NCBI GenBank assembly: GCA_036562185.1
Contig: DATCKN010000061.1
Span: 1 to 64,000 of the forward strand
Origin: Thermoclostridium sp036562185
Lineage (GTDB): Bacteria; Bacillota; Clostridia; DSM-8532
Direction of reading: 5' to 3'
Length of the DNA: 64,000 bases
The translations under genes and the position numbers were made by a program. The notes beneath the pieces were generated by a model that saw only the letters and a program-made list of their open reading frames with translations, was not told where the DNA came from and did no database searches. Positions 33,588 through 42,800 of this stretch are shown piece by piece (position 1 is the stretch's first letter; each line of letters opens with the position of its first letter).

Positions 33588-36472
33588 TATGAATCCTCTC
33601 CCATTTTCAGAACCTGGTGTACGTTAATTTTTCTGACCAGCCCGTAAAGGAAAACAAACCCGATAAACAGCATTCCACCGGCAATGCCAAGCACCTTTAC
33701 ATAATCATTGCAATCGGCGATTACCTTAAAGGGCGGCACCTGTTGATATGCCGAGTAGACCATTTCCAGCATCGGGATAAATATTGTGCCGGCGATACTC
33801 CCTACAATAATTCCGGCCAAAATGGCTATAACCGATATCAGGAATTGCTCGAAAAGCATGATTAGCGTCACACTTCCCATCGGCATTCCCATAGCCCTGA
33901 ATATTCCGAATTTCAGTGTCTTTTCCCGGATTGACAGCACCCAGAAAAGCACAAAACCAATAGCCGCAATAAACATAGTTACTATGAAACACATTGTTAA
34001 AACACCGTTTGTGCCAAGAAGCACCGGATCATTTTTCTTTTTGATAATCTCCTGGGATGCATAATCCACTCTCTCAACCGTAAGAGACAAGGCATCCAGC
34101 TGTTCGTTTATGAAGCCGTCTGTAACACCGGGCTTCTTTTTCAGCCAGATTTCATAGGGTACTGCGGGCAGCTTTTTCATCACATAGGTATGATTTATTA
34201 TCGCAAAAAAGGCCTTGTTTACCGTTACTTCATTGGTATCGGACTTTTTAACCTCAGTATATGGGTTACAGGACGGGAAATAGTCCAGAAAGCCATATAC
34301 GACACATTCAAGGGTATATCCCTGGTTCAGGTGTATGATCACATTGTCTCCTTCCTGTATATCGAACTCATCGCGGAAACTGCTGGAAAGAAAACAAGCC
34401 GTAGGCGCATTGGTCATCATATTCAGGTATTCGTTAAGATGATGAGGCAGCAAATCATTCCTGAACCATACGGTCTTCCCAAATTCATGCGGTGTAATGC
34501 CCAGAAGCCTGATATTTCTGACAGAAGTCCTTCCACTCGACAACGATGCCCTGTTATCAACCAATACCCTGGTGATACTTTCATACCCTTCAATTTTGCG
34601 GTACTGGTCATAAGGCGGTTCACGATATTGTGCCGGTGAAACTGAAAAAGATGTCGCTGCCGCCGGCGCTTCTTCGGGATAGCTCTGCATATACATATCC
34701 ATCTGCTGGTGTTTAAGGTTATTGTAGGGCTCAATTACTACATCTGCAGCACACTCATACATAACTTTATCAATGACGTTGCTGTTGATTGTCCTGGCCT
34801 GGTTTGCATTAATTATGCCGAAGGACAGGGATAAAATAACAAACAGCATTATGGTCTGCTGGTTCCTGTCAGCCCTTGATACATTGACCAGTGAGAAGTA
34901 AGCCACCGGACTCCATATTCTAATCCCAAGCCTGAATACCAGCCGTATCAATAACGGATACAGTCTCAAGAAAAGAAGGCTGATGCCAAGAATAAAAAAC
35001 GTTGATATGAAATAAAGCAGCGGATCTATGTTCAAATCTGTTCCTGACAGCCCTGTAAGACCCAAAATATCCTGCCTGTTCCGGAAATTATTATACCCGT
35101 AAGCACAAATGATAAGTATAACAATATCGAGATAGAATTTTTGCCAGAATGGTTTACCGGTATCAGAAACAAGGCTTCTTTTATATTCCACTATTCCTGT
35201 GGCACTTGCCTTTACCACAGGAACCAGCATGAACAGCATGAAGATAACGGCAGCGGCTGCTGAATAACCGTAAATTTCGGGTGTAATAACCGGTATAAGA
35301 GCTTTCCTGTTCACAAATTCCAAAAAGCCGTTGGATGAACCCAAAACACGGCAAATAAAAAATCCGATTCTGGGCCCTGAAGCAAAGGATATAACCGCAA
35401 GTATAAGACTTTCAACCATATATATCAGAAACACCTGCAATCTTCCCGCTCCTCTGCTTTTAATAACCGCAATTTCATTTCTGCTGTTCCTGACAATCAA
35501 GTTCGAAATCATCATTGTATAAAAGCAAATAATAAGCATCATCGGAACGGTAAGAATCCAAAGGGTAATCTGCAATTGCTTTTTCCTGTTCTGGTAGCTT
35601 TCCAGTACCTTTTCCATACGGAATGTAATTTTTACCATGTTCCCGTTCCTTTCATTCCACCGGTACTGGCTTTTCGAGATTTTTATAAAATTTTCCACAT
35701 CATCAATTTTCACAGCGCGATAATCAAAGAACCAGGTGTTTTCGGTACTTTCAATGGATACTTTCTCATCCTTTTCCAAAAGTTGTTCAATATGATCTTC
35801 ATAAAACAGAATTGAATCGCTTAAAAACCTGTAACGGTTTCCGCTCCAATAAAGGGAATGCACGTTTTCTATGGTGAATATGCCAACCACCTTGAACCTG
35901 GCAATTTGCTTTCTTTGCCCGGTAAAAAAGTCTTCCCATTCAATGGAGTATTCCTGATCATACAGAAGGTGCAGCCTGTTCATAGCCTCAATGGATATTG
36001 CCACCTCATAAACACCATCAACCGGTTCCTTTGACGGTAACCTTCCGCGTATTAGCTTGATATGCTCTTCATAATCCGACAGGCTCACAGGAGCCCCGTT
36101 CACCTTCAGTGAATTAAAGTATTCATCACCTTCACGCCTGATTCTTAATGAATTCAGCCTGATATAATAAAGTTGTTCATCAACAGGAAGATTAAAGCTC
36201 GCCGAAAGCTGGTTTTGAGCAATTTCCTTCACCTGGTCGGCCATGGATTTTTCGTACTTGCTTCTCCCAGACATTTCCACCGAATAAGTACCGGGAGATC
36301 TGTTTGTTTTCAGATGCTCATTTTCAAGATCTTTTGTCAGAACTTTCTGCAGTATGGCATTTGAATACAGAGGAATGGATGAAAAAATTCCGCAGGCAGA
36401 CAGGGCACCAATGAGCAGGCAAAGAAAAAGCCATTTATTATTGATGATTCTATGATACAAAAACTGAATCAT
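33587..36472 (-). CDS. Large FtsX/MacB-type ABC transporter permease
   Basis: A 961-residue membrane protein. One helix lies near the N terminus (about 13-35), then a ~260-residue extracytoplasmic domain. A first FtsX-like block starts near residue 297 (TLWILTVPMMLIICFYTMMI), with further helices at about 350-430, 445-465 and 480-530. A second external domain (about 540-800) precedes a C-terminal FtsX block with three helices (LTMCFIVTMFIAAIGFVLFW onward). Duplicated FtsX cores on one chain fit a transporter that needs no second permease. MacB-type systems do not carry substrate through a channel but move it or signal by conformational change at the outer face. Confidence 0.87.
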   Translation of the reverse strand: MIQFLYHRIINNKWLFLCLLIGALSACGIFSSIPLYSNAILQKVLTKDLENEHLKTNRSPGTYSVEMSGRSKYEKSMADQVKEIAQNQLSASFNLPVDEQLYYIRLNSLRIRREGDEYFNSLKVNGAPVSLSDYEEHIKLIRGRLPSKEPVDGVYEVAISIEAMNRLHLLYDQEYSIEWEDFFTGQRKQIARFKVVGIFTIENVHSLYWSGNRYRFLSDSILFYEDHIEQLLEKDEKVSIESTENTWFFDYRAVKIDDVENFIKISKSQYRWNERNGNMVKITFRMEKVLESYQNRKKQLQITLWILTVPMMLIICFYTMMISNLIVRNSRNEIAVIKSRGAGRLQVFLIYMVESLILAVISFASGPRIGFFICRVLGSSNGFLEFVNRKALIPVITPEIYGYSAAAAVIFMLFMLVPVVKASATGIVEYKRSLVSDTGKPFWQKFYLDIVILIICAYGYNNFRNRQDILGLTGLSGTDLNIDPLLYFISTFFILGISLLFLRLYPLLIRLVFRLGIRIWSPVAYFSLVNVSRADRNQQTIMLFVILSLSFGIINANQARTINSNVIDKVMYECAADVVIEPYNNLKHQQMDMYMQSYPEEAPAAATSFSVSPAQYREPPYDQYRKIEGYESITRVLVDNRASLSSGRTSVRNIRLLGITPHEFGKTVWFRNDLLPHHLNEYLNMMTNAPTACFLSSSFRDEFDIQEGDNVIIHLNQGYTLECVVYGFLDYFPSCNPYTEVKKSDTNEVTVNKAFFAIINHTYVMKKLPAVPYEIWLKKKPGVTDGFINEQLDALSLTVERVDYASQEIIKKKNDPVLLGTNGVLTMCFIVTMFIAAIGFVLFWVLSIREKTLKFGIFRAMGMPMGSVTLIMLFEQFLISVIAILAGIIVGSIAGTIFIPMLEMVYSAYQQVPPFKVIADCNDYVKVLGIAGGMLFIGFVFLYGLVRKINVHQVLKMGEDS

Positions 36473-36482
36473 GCCCTTCCCC

Positions 36483-37643
36483 CTATTCTATGATGACCAG
36501 CTCTCCCGCTTTAACACCCTCTGTTATCTCAACATCGCTGGTAGACTGTATGCCCTTCTGCACATATCGCTCAACACGTATACCATCTTCAAGAACATAT
36601 ACAACATCTTTTCCAAGGTATGTTCTTACCGCTCTTTTAGGAATAATAACCGCATTCTCCCTGAAGTCCCTTACAAGCTTAATTTCAGCACTGTCACCCA
36701 TTTTCACCCCTTCAGGCAGTTCGTCCAGTTTAATTTGCACCGTTTCCTTATATTTTTCCATTTCTTCAAAGGGTACATTTGCGGCTGTTAATACCACCTC
36801 TCCGGAATATGTTTTCTTATTAACCGTTACCTGCACTTTCATTCCAAGTTTAAAATCACCCGAATTGCTGCCTTTGTACTCAAGATACAGTACTTTCGGA
36901 TCGGATATTGTGACGATTGTTTTATATACATCAACGATATCGCCTTCATTTATGTTCAGGACATATGTAACAATACCGTCAGCAGAAGCATATAGCCTGC
37001 ATTGGTCAAGCTCTTCCTCAAGCTGTGCAAGCTTAAGTTCTGCCAGCATCAGCTCGTTCTTCTTCATCTCCAGCTGGTTGGAATAATCAAGGATGAGCTT
37101 TTCCAGATTAATTTTCTGATTTTTTATTTCATTTTCAATATTTTCAATATCATTAGCAGCATATAAACCCGCATTCTCTTTCATCTCGCGGTGCCTTTTT
37201 TCCAGATCGGCAAGATTGTTCTCAGCAGCCTTAATTTCAATGGCAGATTTTTGTTCAATATAACTGCAAGCTTTTATTTGGGAATCAACAAGGATTTTCT
37301 GACTCTCAATTTCCTTCTCGATATCATTTGTCAGAAGCTCGGCAATAACATCTCCGGCCTTTACCGTATCTCCGGGTTTGACATGGATTGCTTTCAGGCG
37401 TCCGCTCCGGTTGGTAAAGAAATGTTCTTTATCTATAACAGGTATGAAATATGCCGTCTTTTTAATACTGTCCTCAATATAGCCTATTGTGGCTTCGGCT
37501 GTTTTGTATGTAATTTGCTCAGGTTCCACCAGGGGTGGCGCGAGCACTTCTTCCTCGGTTGGAAGCAGGCCGCATGCAGACAATATGCATAAAATCAAAG
37601 CAATGATGCAAAAAAGAACCCGTTTTTTGCTACGTGATTTCAT
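36483..37643 (-). CDS. HlyD/MacA-like adaptor lipoprotein
   Basis: A 386-residue lipoprotein with lipobox LSAC (Cys24). Half-motifs of a biotinyl-lipoyl-like domain (RLKAIHVKPGDTVKAGDVIA and YASADGIVTYVLNINEGDIV) flank a long coiled coil at about 115-215. Beta-barrel and membrane-proximal domains follow (MKVQVTVNKKTYSGEVVLTA, AVRTYLGKDVVYVLEDG). This is the MacA/HlyD adaptor layout, partner of MacB-type permeases, here in a Gram-positive without an outer-membrane channel. The ATG has GGGGG nine bases upstream, and the permease gene follows ten bases after the stop. Confidence 0.87.
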   Translation of the reverse strand: MKSRSKKRVLFCIIALILCILSACGLLPTEEEVLAPPLVEPEQITYKTAEATIGYIEDSIKKTAYFIPVIDKEHFFTNRSGRLKAIHVKPGDTVKAGDVIAELLTNDIEKEIESQKILVDSQIKACSYIEQKSAIEIKAAENNLADLEKRHREMKENAGLYAANDIENIENEIKNQKINLEKLILDYSNQLEMKKNELMLAELKLAQLEEELDQCRLYASADGIVTYVLNINEGDIVDVYKTIVTISDPKVLYLEYKGSNSGDFKLGMKVQVTVNKKTYSGEVVLTAANVPFEEMEKYKETVQIKLDELPEGVKMGDSAEIKLVRDFRENAVIIPKRAVRTYLGKDVVYVLEDGIRVERYVQKGIQSTSDVEITEGVKAGELVIIE

Positions 37644-37774
37644 AAAGAAAGACCCCCGTATATTTAAGACCGAATATAATGTCGCAAATCGAAATATAAA
37701 ATTACTTTATCCTGGTAAATATTCACTATACTAAAATTTAACCTGAATTCCGATATAATATTACACCCAATCAA

Positions 37775-39304
37775 TTATGGACTTAACATCATTTGCTTGT
37801 TTTTTCTGTAAAACGACAGGATTTGATCAACCCCGGCTTTTTTCTGTTTTTCAGCCAGTTCATCAGGTGAGATATTAAAGTACCCGTAGTTTATGGAATT
37901 AATAAACTCCTCCATGTTTTGGAAATATACATCCAGCATTTGGCCAATTTGCTCGAACTCCCTGGCTAGTTCATCAAATGCTTCGGGATTTTCATTCAGT
38001 GCTTGTATGAATTTTTCATTGATTTGCCTTGATGTTACCGTATTTTTAAATCCTGCATCCTTATATATTTCCTTGAAATTAGCATCCATGTTCGGAGTGA
38101 TACGTTCATATCGTATATCTATAAAATAATCGGCGGCAAACCAGGTAGTTAATGGTTTTACAGTCGCAGGCAAGGTTATCCTGTCACCCTGTAGTGTATA
38201 ATTCCTGTCCTTTACACCGTATCTGAACAAATCATAATTTTCCTGAGATTCGTGAATCCATTCCACGAACGAGACCACCCGTTCGGGAGCAGTACAGGTT
38301 TTTGAAATTGCAAGGCCTCTGCCAGAGGTATTAATCAATATCATGCTCTCCTTATATAAGGGTATTATTGTAAATTGAGTATCAATAGCAGATAGTTGAC
38401 CAAAAAGGTATTCAATATTTCTCAGCGGCATCAGTTGTGAAGCCAGTTTCCCGTTAAAAAACGTATTGGAACCGGTATTGCCTTCAATATAACCTTCCGA
38501 ATACCACTGTGATAATAAACGCCATGCGTCCATAAATTCTGAAGTCTGTTCCATCGAGTGTATATTTTCCGGTTCCTCAAAATGTGTATAAAAATAGGTG
38601 GCAAATTCACTATAGTATCCGTTTCCTTCCATGAATGCCAAAAAGAAATCATGCGCGTTAACCGCACCGGGTAAAATATTCCTTTCATTCTCCTTAATCT
38701 TTTTCAGGAACTGCCCATAGTCCTCCATTGTTTCAAGACCATCCGGCGCATATTTTTCAGCCAGTTCTTTCACTGCTACGATGCAATATCTTGGGTTGTT
38801 AATACCGTAATACGGTATCATAAACAGCTTGCCTTCCACAGAACCGTAATACAGATAATCTCTGCCTATATGATTTTTCATCAGCTCATTATAATACTTG
38901 GATGCATATTGGGTAAACAAATCGGTTATATCAAGTATTAGATCCTGTTGTACATAAGTATGGGGAGAATAACAGGTAAACGCATCAATATTATCTCCGG
39001 ATTGGATCAGTTTTGCAATCTCTTCATCATATCTCTCATAGGGAATCCAATAAAAATTTGGCACTATATTGATTGATTCGGTAACTTTTTTTGCTACTTC
39101 TGAAAGCATATTATCGATTTCGGCTTTATCACGGGGCTGTCCGTTAGCACCGTAACCAGGGGTATAAATATGTATATCTTCCTTTTTCGGGATTTCTGTC
39201 CGGATGTCTGTATAATCATATTCATCCATATCATTCACATTGCATCCTGTTAAAGCGCATACCAATAACAGCGCCAGGATTAAATTAACAAACCTTTTTT
39301 CCAT
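37775..39304 (-). CDS. Extracellular solute-binding lipoprotein
   Basis: A 509-residue lipoprotein (lipobox LTGC, Cys21) with the fold pattern of large carbohydrate-type solute-binding proteins: an early IHIYTPGYG strand, EGKLFMIPYYGINNPRYCIV, and a hinge with MILINTSGRGLAISKTC. The C terminus (GYFNISPDELAEKQKKAGVD, QILSFYRKNKQ) resembles the DUF3502-like end of LipO-type binding proteins. It is first in a run with an exporter-like ABC system, which is odd because no importer permease pair is present. The ATG has AAAGGAGAG upstream and a promoter 84-113 bases away. Ligand unknown. Confidence 0.85.
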   Translation of the reverse strand: MEKRFVNLILALLLVCALTGCNVNDMDEYDYTDIRTEIPKKEDIHIYTPGYGANGQPRDKAEIDNMLSEVAKKVTESINIVPNFYWIPYERYDEEIAKLIQSGDNIDAFTCYSPHTYVQQDLILDITDLFTQYASKYYNELMKNHIGRDYLYYGSVEGKLFMIPYYGINNPRYCIVAVKELAEKYAPDGLETMEDYGQFLKKIKENERNILPGAVNAHDFFLAFMEGNGYYSEFATYFYTHFEEPENIHSMEQTSEFMDAWRLLSQWYSEGYIEGNTGSNTFFNGKLASQLMPLRNIEYLFGQLSAIDTQFTIIPLYKESMILINTSGRGLAISKTCTAPERVVSFVEWIHESQENYDLFRYGVKDRNYTLQGDRITLPATVKPLTTWFAADYFIDIRYERITPNMDANFKEIYKDAGFKNTVTSRQINEKFIQALNENPEAFDELAREFEQIGQMLDVYFQNMEEFINSINYGYFNISPDELAEKQKKAGVDQILSFYRKNKQMMLSP

Positions 39305-39387
39305 ACTGCGCCTTTCTCTCCTTTAACCATCCGCTTTGCTTTCAGTATTGCTTTCAATACGGAAATATGAACGGAGCCGTTTTTACA

Positions 39388-39417
39388 ATATTACCACATT
39401 TATACTTTTACAGGCAA
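39388..39417 (-). promoter_or_regulatory. Promoter of the ABC cluster
   Basis: TTGCCT (39412-39417), an 18-base spacer and TAATAT (39388-39393) preceded by TGG on the minus strand, an extended -10 arrangement. It is the only convincing promoter for the five-gene run; the 131-base gap at 37644-37774 shows none that is clear. Confidence 0.6.
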
Positions 39418-39551
39418 TAAATTCTTTTTTAAGTTATTATGTCCATTTTATTACAACAAGATTATTTCGGAAAAATTAAATGAAATCAAATCTTTCTGAA
39501 AGTGACTGTAACAGGAATTTTGACAATTTAAATTTTTAGGTTTAAATATGT
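39418..39551. other. Rest of the gap between the YrzE-like gene and the ABC cluster
   Basis: AT-rich spacer between the cluster promoter and the hairpin at 39552. I see no gene or further signal in it. Confidence 0.5.
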
Positions 39552-39603
39552 AAATCATGTCAGGAGCAAATCCGCAGAATGAGCGTCAGCCCTGACATGA
39601 TTT
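39552..39603 (-). terminator. Long-loop hairpin behind the YrzE-like gene
   Basis: AAATCATGTCAGG (39552-39564) and its perfect complement (39591-39603) form 13 base pairs around a 26-base loop. It lies 52 bases past the stop. The T-run is short, so termination strength is uncertain. Confidence 0.5.
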
Positions 39604-39654
39604 GATTGCAGAAATGGGAAATATTAAAGGTCACTATGCTATGTATAAAATTCA

Positions 39655-40116
39655 TCATTTCCGGTATTTTTTCAATATGTCGTTTCCTTTGCCAAAACGG
39701 GGTGTTTTGCTTATAGGCTTGGCTTTTCTGTTAATACCTACAACACCTCCAGCAGCACCTGCAAGAATACCGGTTATTATCATTATTATTGAACGCTGAT
39801 TCAGCATAAAATCATTAAAAATGATGCTGCTTGCAAGGTATAAAATCAGCATGTAGACCAAACCTGTAAGTGCACCTTTAACCATACCGTTTTTCTCATT
39901 GCCGGCGCCTGACTTGAAACCGGCAACAAACAAAGCTGATAATGTTGCAATCAATACTGCAATTGTTTTATATTCTTCCGGAAAATCAGTAAATGTTAAG
40001 ATAGCAGCAAGAATGAACATTGCCGGAATTGTAATGGCAAATGCCGTTAACAATGCTTTGACCAGTCCAAATCCGGATTTTACTGTCCCGCTTCGAATTC
40101 CTGATTTTTCAAGCAT
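39655..40116 (-). CDS. TIGR04086/YrzE-type small membrane protein
   Basis: The 153-residue protein has four hydrophobic helices (about 20-45, 52-68, 80-100 and 107-125) and a basic tail SKTPRFGKGNDILKKYRK. The layout, with ITGILAGAAGGVVGIN in the last helix, matches the YrzE-like TIGR04086 family of Firmicutes, whose function is unknown. In other Clostridia it often lies near yajC; here it does not. The ATG has TGGGGGA upstream. The mini-protein pair diverges from it. Confidence 0.75.
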   Translation of the reverse strand: MLEKSGIRSGTVKSGFGLVKALLTAFAITIPAMFILAAILTFTDFPEEYKTIAVLIATLSALFVAGFKSGAGNEKNGMVKGALTGLVYMLILYLASSIIFNDFMLNQRSIIMIITGILAGAAGGVVGINRKAKPISKTPRFGKGNDILKKYRK

Positions 40117-40285
40117 ATTTGGTCCCCCAAAAATTATCCTTGCTTCAATTTATGCACCGTGAATGCGTTTTAGAACAAGTCTTGTCTGCGGGTTAATTAC
40201 CAATTATTTGTAAAGAGAAATGTAACATCATTACGTCAACTTGAATAAACTGATATTGTAATAAAAAGAGGAGGGGGTTAAGAAC

Positions 40286-40390
40286 ATGGGAGGCAGACGC
40301 GGATTCTTCAGCGAAAATAGTGAGGTACTGTTTTTTATCATTCTATTCCTACTCCTGTTCTGGGACAATGGATGCTGCGATTATGACTAA
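40286..40390 (+). CDS. Membrane mini-protein, first of a tandem pair (34 aa)
   Basis: A 34-residue frame begins MGGRRGFFSENSEVLFFIIL, continues with a hydrophobic helix and ends in WDNGCCDYD. AGGAGGGGG lies ten bases upstream of the ATG, a very strong site. The second mini-gene 138 bases downstream shares the core NSEVLFFI and ends with an aromatic/Gly/Cys tail. The layout resembles the short glycine- and cysteine-tailed membrane peptides found in spore formers (YjcZ-like). Conserved sequence plus two good ribosome sites make coding likely. The role is unknown; spore morphogenesis is a guess. Confidence 0.72.
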   Translation: MGGRRGFFSENSEVLFFIILFLLLFWDNGCCDYD

Positions 40391-40527
40391 AATTTAAAGC
40401 AGTTCGTCCTTTTCACATTAATGCAGGATAAATACGGATAGCTTGTTGTGGCCGGCTTTCTGTAATTAAGTGATGAGTAATAAGGCCACAAGAAAAATCA
40501 GAGCCTAATGCAAAGGAGGGAATATAA

Positions 40528-40641
40528 ATGGCAGACGGCATTTTCGGTGGCTGGAACAATAGTGAGGTTTTATTCTTCATCCTTATTTTCCTGTGCCTGT
40601 TCTATAATCGCGGCTATTACGGCGGTTGCGAAAAATGTTAA
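40528..40641 (+). CDS. Membrane mini-protein, second of a tandem pair (37 aa)
   Basis: A 37-residue frame: MADGIFGGWNNSEVLFFILI, then a hydrophobic stretch and the tail YNRGYYGGCEKC with two cysteines. AAAGGAGGG lies eight bases upstream. It is a diverged copy of the 34-residue gene, with the shared core NSEVLFFI(I/L) and a hydrophobic FLxLF end. A hairpin (GTTGTGGCC...GGCCACAA, about 40444-40491) separates the copies, so they may be separate or attenuated transcripts. A bidirectional terminator follows. Confidence 0.72.
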   Translation: MADGIFGGWNNSEVLFFILIFLCLFYNRGYYGGCEKC

Positions 40642-40683
40642 GATATCCGGGCTACTGTTTAAGAATCGACCATTAACCAATAT

Positions 40684-40719
40684 AAAAAGAAGCGGTTTTG
40701 CTCTCCACCGCTTCTTTTT
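40684..40719. terminator. Bidirectional terminator between the mini-protein and pgsA
   Basis: AAAAAGAAGCGG (40684-40695) and CCGCTTCTTTTT (40708-40719) pair over 12 bases with a 12-base loop, so each strand ends in a T-run. It serves the convergent mini-gene and pgsA. Confidence 0.85.
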
Positions 40720-40729
40720 GCATATTCTA

Positions 40730-41266
40730 TCAGGTTTTGCCTCTGACTTGCTTTAAAAATTTAACCAGATAAAATGCGCCTGCGGTAAACGATACCGCCA
40801 TACCTACCCAGAGCAGGTATACTGAAACAGGTATATTAAGAAAAGACAGGACTATCCCTGAAAAAAGAATGGCTGCAGCTGCTTTTCCAATCCAGTTGGA
40901 ATAAACAACAACATCCTTCTTTAAAAAGAACAATGAACCAATAACCATAGCTAATTCTTTTGCACAGAGAATATAAAAGAAATACATTGGGAGCCTGCCA
41001 CCATATGACAAAAACAACAGAGCTGTCAGTTGCAGCAGTTTATCTGCAAGCGGATCGACCAGTTTGCCGAAATTTGAAATAACTTGAAATTTACGGGCAA
41101 TATAGCCATCCAATATATCGGTAATCTCGGCCAGTACAAATATTACCAAACTCAGAACCCACTTTTCTTTAATCATAAAGTATGCCATTACCGGTAAAAC
41201 CGCAAGCCTGAGTACAGTAAGAATATTTGGTATGTATCTCCACTTATTCCTGTTTATGTTATGCAC
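40730..41266 (-). CDS. pgsA: CDP-diacylglycerol--glycerol-3-phosphate 3-phosphatidyltransferase
   Basis: A 178-residue membrane enzyme that makes phosphatidylglycerol phosphate, the committed step to PG and cardiolipin. The CDP-alcohol transferase motif DG-x2-AR-x8-G-x3-D-x3-D is complete in DILDGYIARKF...FGKLVDPLADK. About five helices follow NILTVLRLAVLPVMAYF. The start is taken as GTG 41264-41266 with GAGG six bases upstream, overlapping the thioesterase stop by eight bases. The frame is open to a TTG at 41302, but that site has no ribosome sequence. Confidence 0.9.
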   Translation of the reverse strand: MHNINRNKWRYIPNILTVLRLAVLPVMAYFMIKEKWVLSLVIFVLAEITDILDGYIARKFQVISNFGKLVDPLADKLLQLTALLFLSYGGRLPMYFFYILCAKELAMVIGSLFFLKKDVVVYSNWIGKAAAAILFSGIVLSFLNIPVSVYLLWVGMAVSFTAGAFYLVKFLKQVRGKT

Positions 41267-41687
41267 TTCCTTCCTCACTGAAAATGGCATATATTTTATC
41301 AAATAATTCGGGTTTGTACTTTTTCATGTTAACAGGTCTTAAATTGCCATTAACCCATATATGTTCGGTCTCCCCTGTTACAATAGGCTTCAATATGCCT
41401 CTTCTGAAAATTTCATAATAAAAAGTTATTCTTGTGGGCGTCAAATCTGCTATACGGGTTTTCACAATTATCTCATCTTCATAATATGAAGGATAAAAAT
41501 AATTACACTTAAGGCTTCGCAAAGGAAGCTTTATTCCTTCTCTTTCCATCTGGCTGTAAGTCATACCCGCTTTTTTTATAAAATCAGTTCTGCCGCATTC
41601 AAACCAAATTGGATAGACAGAATGGTGTACAATACCCATCTGATCTGTTTCCTGGTATCGAACTATAAGCTTTGTTTTTGAAATCAT
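41259..41687 (-). CDS. Acyl-CoA thioesterase, 4-hydroxybenzoyl-CoA type (YbgC-like)
   Basis: A 142-residue single hot-dog domain. The active-site signature YQETDQMGIVHHSVYPIWFE contains the catalytic aspartate and the histidine region, and the central helix follows (CGRTDFIKKAGMTYSQME). YbgC-like enzymes hydrolyse acyl-CoA or acyl carrier protein thioesters. The ATG has GAAGAGG upstream. Overlap with pgsA suggests a shared link to lipid metabolism, which is inference. Confidence 0.88.
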   Translation of the reverse strand: MISKTKLIVRYQETDQMGIVHHSVYPIWFECGRTDFIKKAGMTYSQMEREGIKLPLRSLKCNYFYPSYYEDEIIVKTRIADLTPTRITFYYEIFRRGILKPIVTGETEHIWVNGNLRPVNMKKYKPELFDKIYAIFSEEGSA

Positions 41688-41719
41688 TTATTATCCTCTT
41701 CCGGTCATGTATATTCAGG

Positions 41720-42694
41720 CTACAAAGCCAGAATTTTATTTAATTCCACCATTTTCTCGTCAATTGCTTTCTTCATTGAAAGGGCTTCATTAATATCAAA
41801 ATCGGTAATTACTCCATTCTGTAATGAAACAACCCTGTTCTTGTAGCCGTCTTTCAAAAGCTGTACTGCATGGGCACCCATCCGGCTTGCCATAACCCTG
41901 TCGTATACAGTTGGGCTACCTCCGCGTTGAATATGCCCTAAAATCGTTGCTCGCGTTTTTATATCGGTTTTTTCCTCGATATATTTTGCAATTTCAACCG
42001 CGCCGCCCACGCCTTCGGCAATTACAACAAGATAATGCTTTTTGCCGCGGTTTCTGCCTTCAATAATCGGTTTAATTATATCCCTGTCTATATCAAATTC
42101 TTTTTCAGGCAAAATAACAGCCTCTGCGCCACCCGATATTGCAACGTTCAATGCTATATAACCGGCTCTTCTTCCCATTACCTCAAGCACACTGCAGCGT
42201 TCGTGCGAGTAAGCCGTATCCCTTATCTTGTCTATAGCATCCTGAACAGTGTTCAACGCGGTGTCAAAACCTATTGTATATTCTGTTGAGGCAATATCGT
42301 TATCTATAGTTCCCGGTATGCACATTGTTGTAAACCCCAGGTTGCTTAAATCCCGGGCTCCGCGATAAGAACCGTCACCGCCGATTACTACCAATGCGTC
42401 TATACCAAAAACCTTTGCAATGGAAATAGCTTTTTTTACTCCTGCTTCGGTATTAAACTCCGCAGATCTGGCGGTCTGAAGAATTGTTCCGCCACGGTGT
42501 ATTATATCGCCAACCGAACGCAGAGTCATTTCTTCCATGTCACCGTTTAAAAGGCCTTCATATCCTTTACGTATTCCCAGTACCTTAAACCCGTAATAAA
42601 TACCTGTCCTTACAACAGCCCGAACGGCTGCATTCATACCCGGAGCATCTCCACCGCTGGTTAAAACGCCAATTGTTTTAATTTCACTCATCAT
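41720..42694 (-). CDS. pfkA: ATP-dependent 6-phosphofructokinase
   Basis: A 324-residue glycolytic kinase making fructose 1,6-bisphosphate. The ATP site is LTSGGDAPGMNAAVRAVVR and IGGDGSYRGA, where Gly in GGDGS marks ATP rather than pyrophosphate use. The catalytic loop is PGTIDNDIASTEYTIGFDTA; fructose-6-phosphate and effector residues lie in MGRRAGYIAL, EGRNRGKKH and LGHIQRGG. The gene opens with two ATG codons (42692-42694 and 42689-42691) after GGTGAG; the second has the better spacing. It follows dnaE and a small gene, but a terminator lies between them. Confidence 0.95.
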   Translation of the reverse strand: MMSEIKTIGVLTSGGDAPGMNAAVRAVVRTGIYYGFKVLGIRKGYEGLLNGDMEEMTLRSVGDIIHRGGTILQTARSAEFNTEAGVKKAISIAKVFGIDALVVIGGDGSYRGARDLSNLGFTTMCIPGTIDNDIASTEYTIGFDTALNTVQDAIDKIRDTAYSHERCSVLEVMGRRAGYIALNVAISGGAEAVILPEKEFDIDRDIIKPIIEGRNRGKKHYLVVIAEGVGGAVEIAKYIEEKTDIKTRATILGHIQRGGSPTVYDRVMASRMGAHAVQLLKDGYKNRVVSLQNGVITDFDINEALSMKKAIDEKMVELNKILAL

Positions 42695-42743
42695 CTCACC
42701 ATCTTTTCATAAAATTGGAGTTTTTGATTTTTATTTAGGTGTA

Positions 42744-42768
42744 TTAAAACCCGTGTTTAATACACGGG
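42744..42768 (-). terminator. Terminator between the 64-residue gene and pfkA
   Basis: CCCGTGT (42750-42756) and ACACGGG (42762-42768) pair with a five-base loop; the minus strand continues TTTTAATA. It should separate dnaE and the small gene from pfkA. Confidence 0.75.
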
Positions 42769-42800
42769 CTCGCAAAGATTAGCATAATATAATTGATTTA

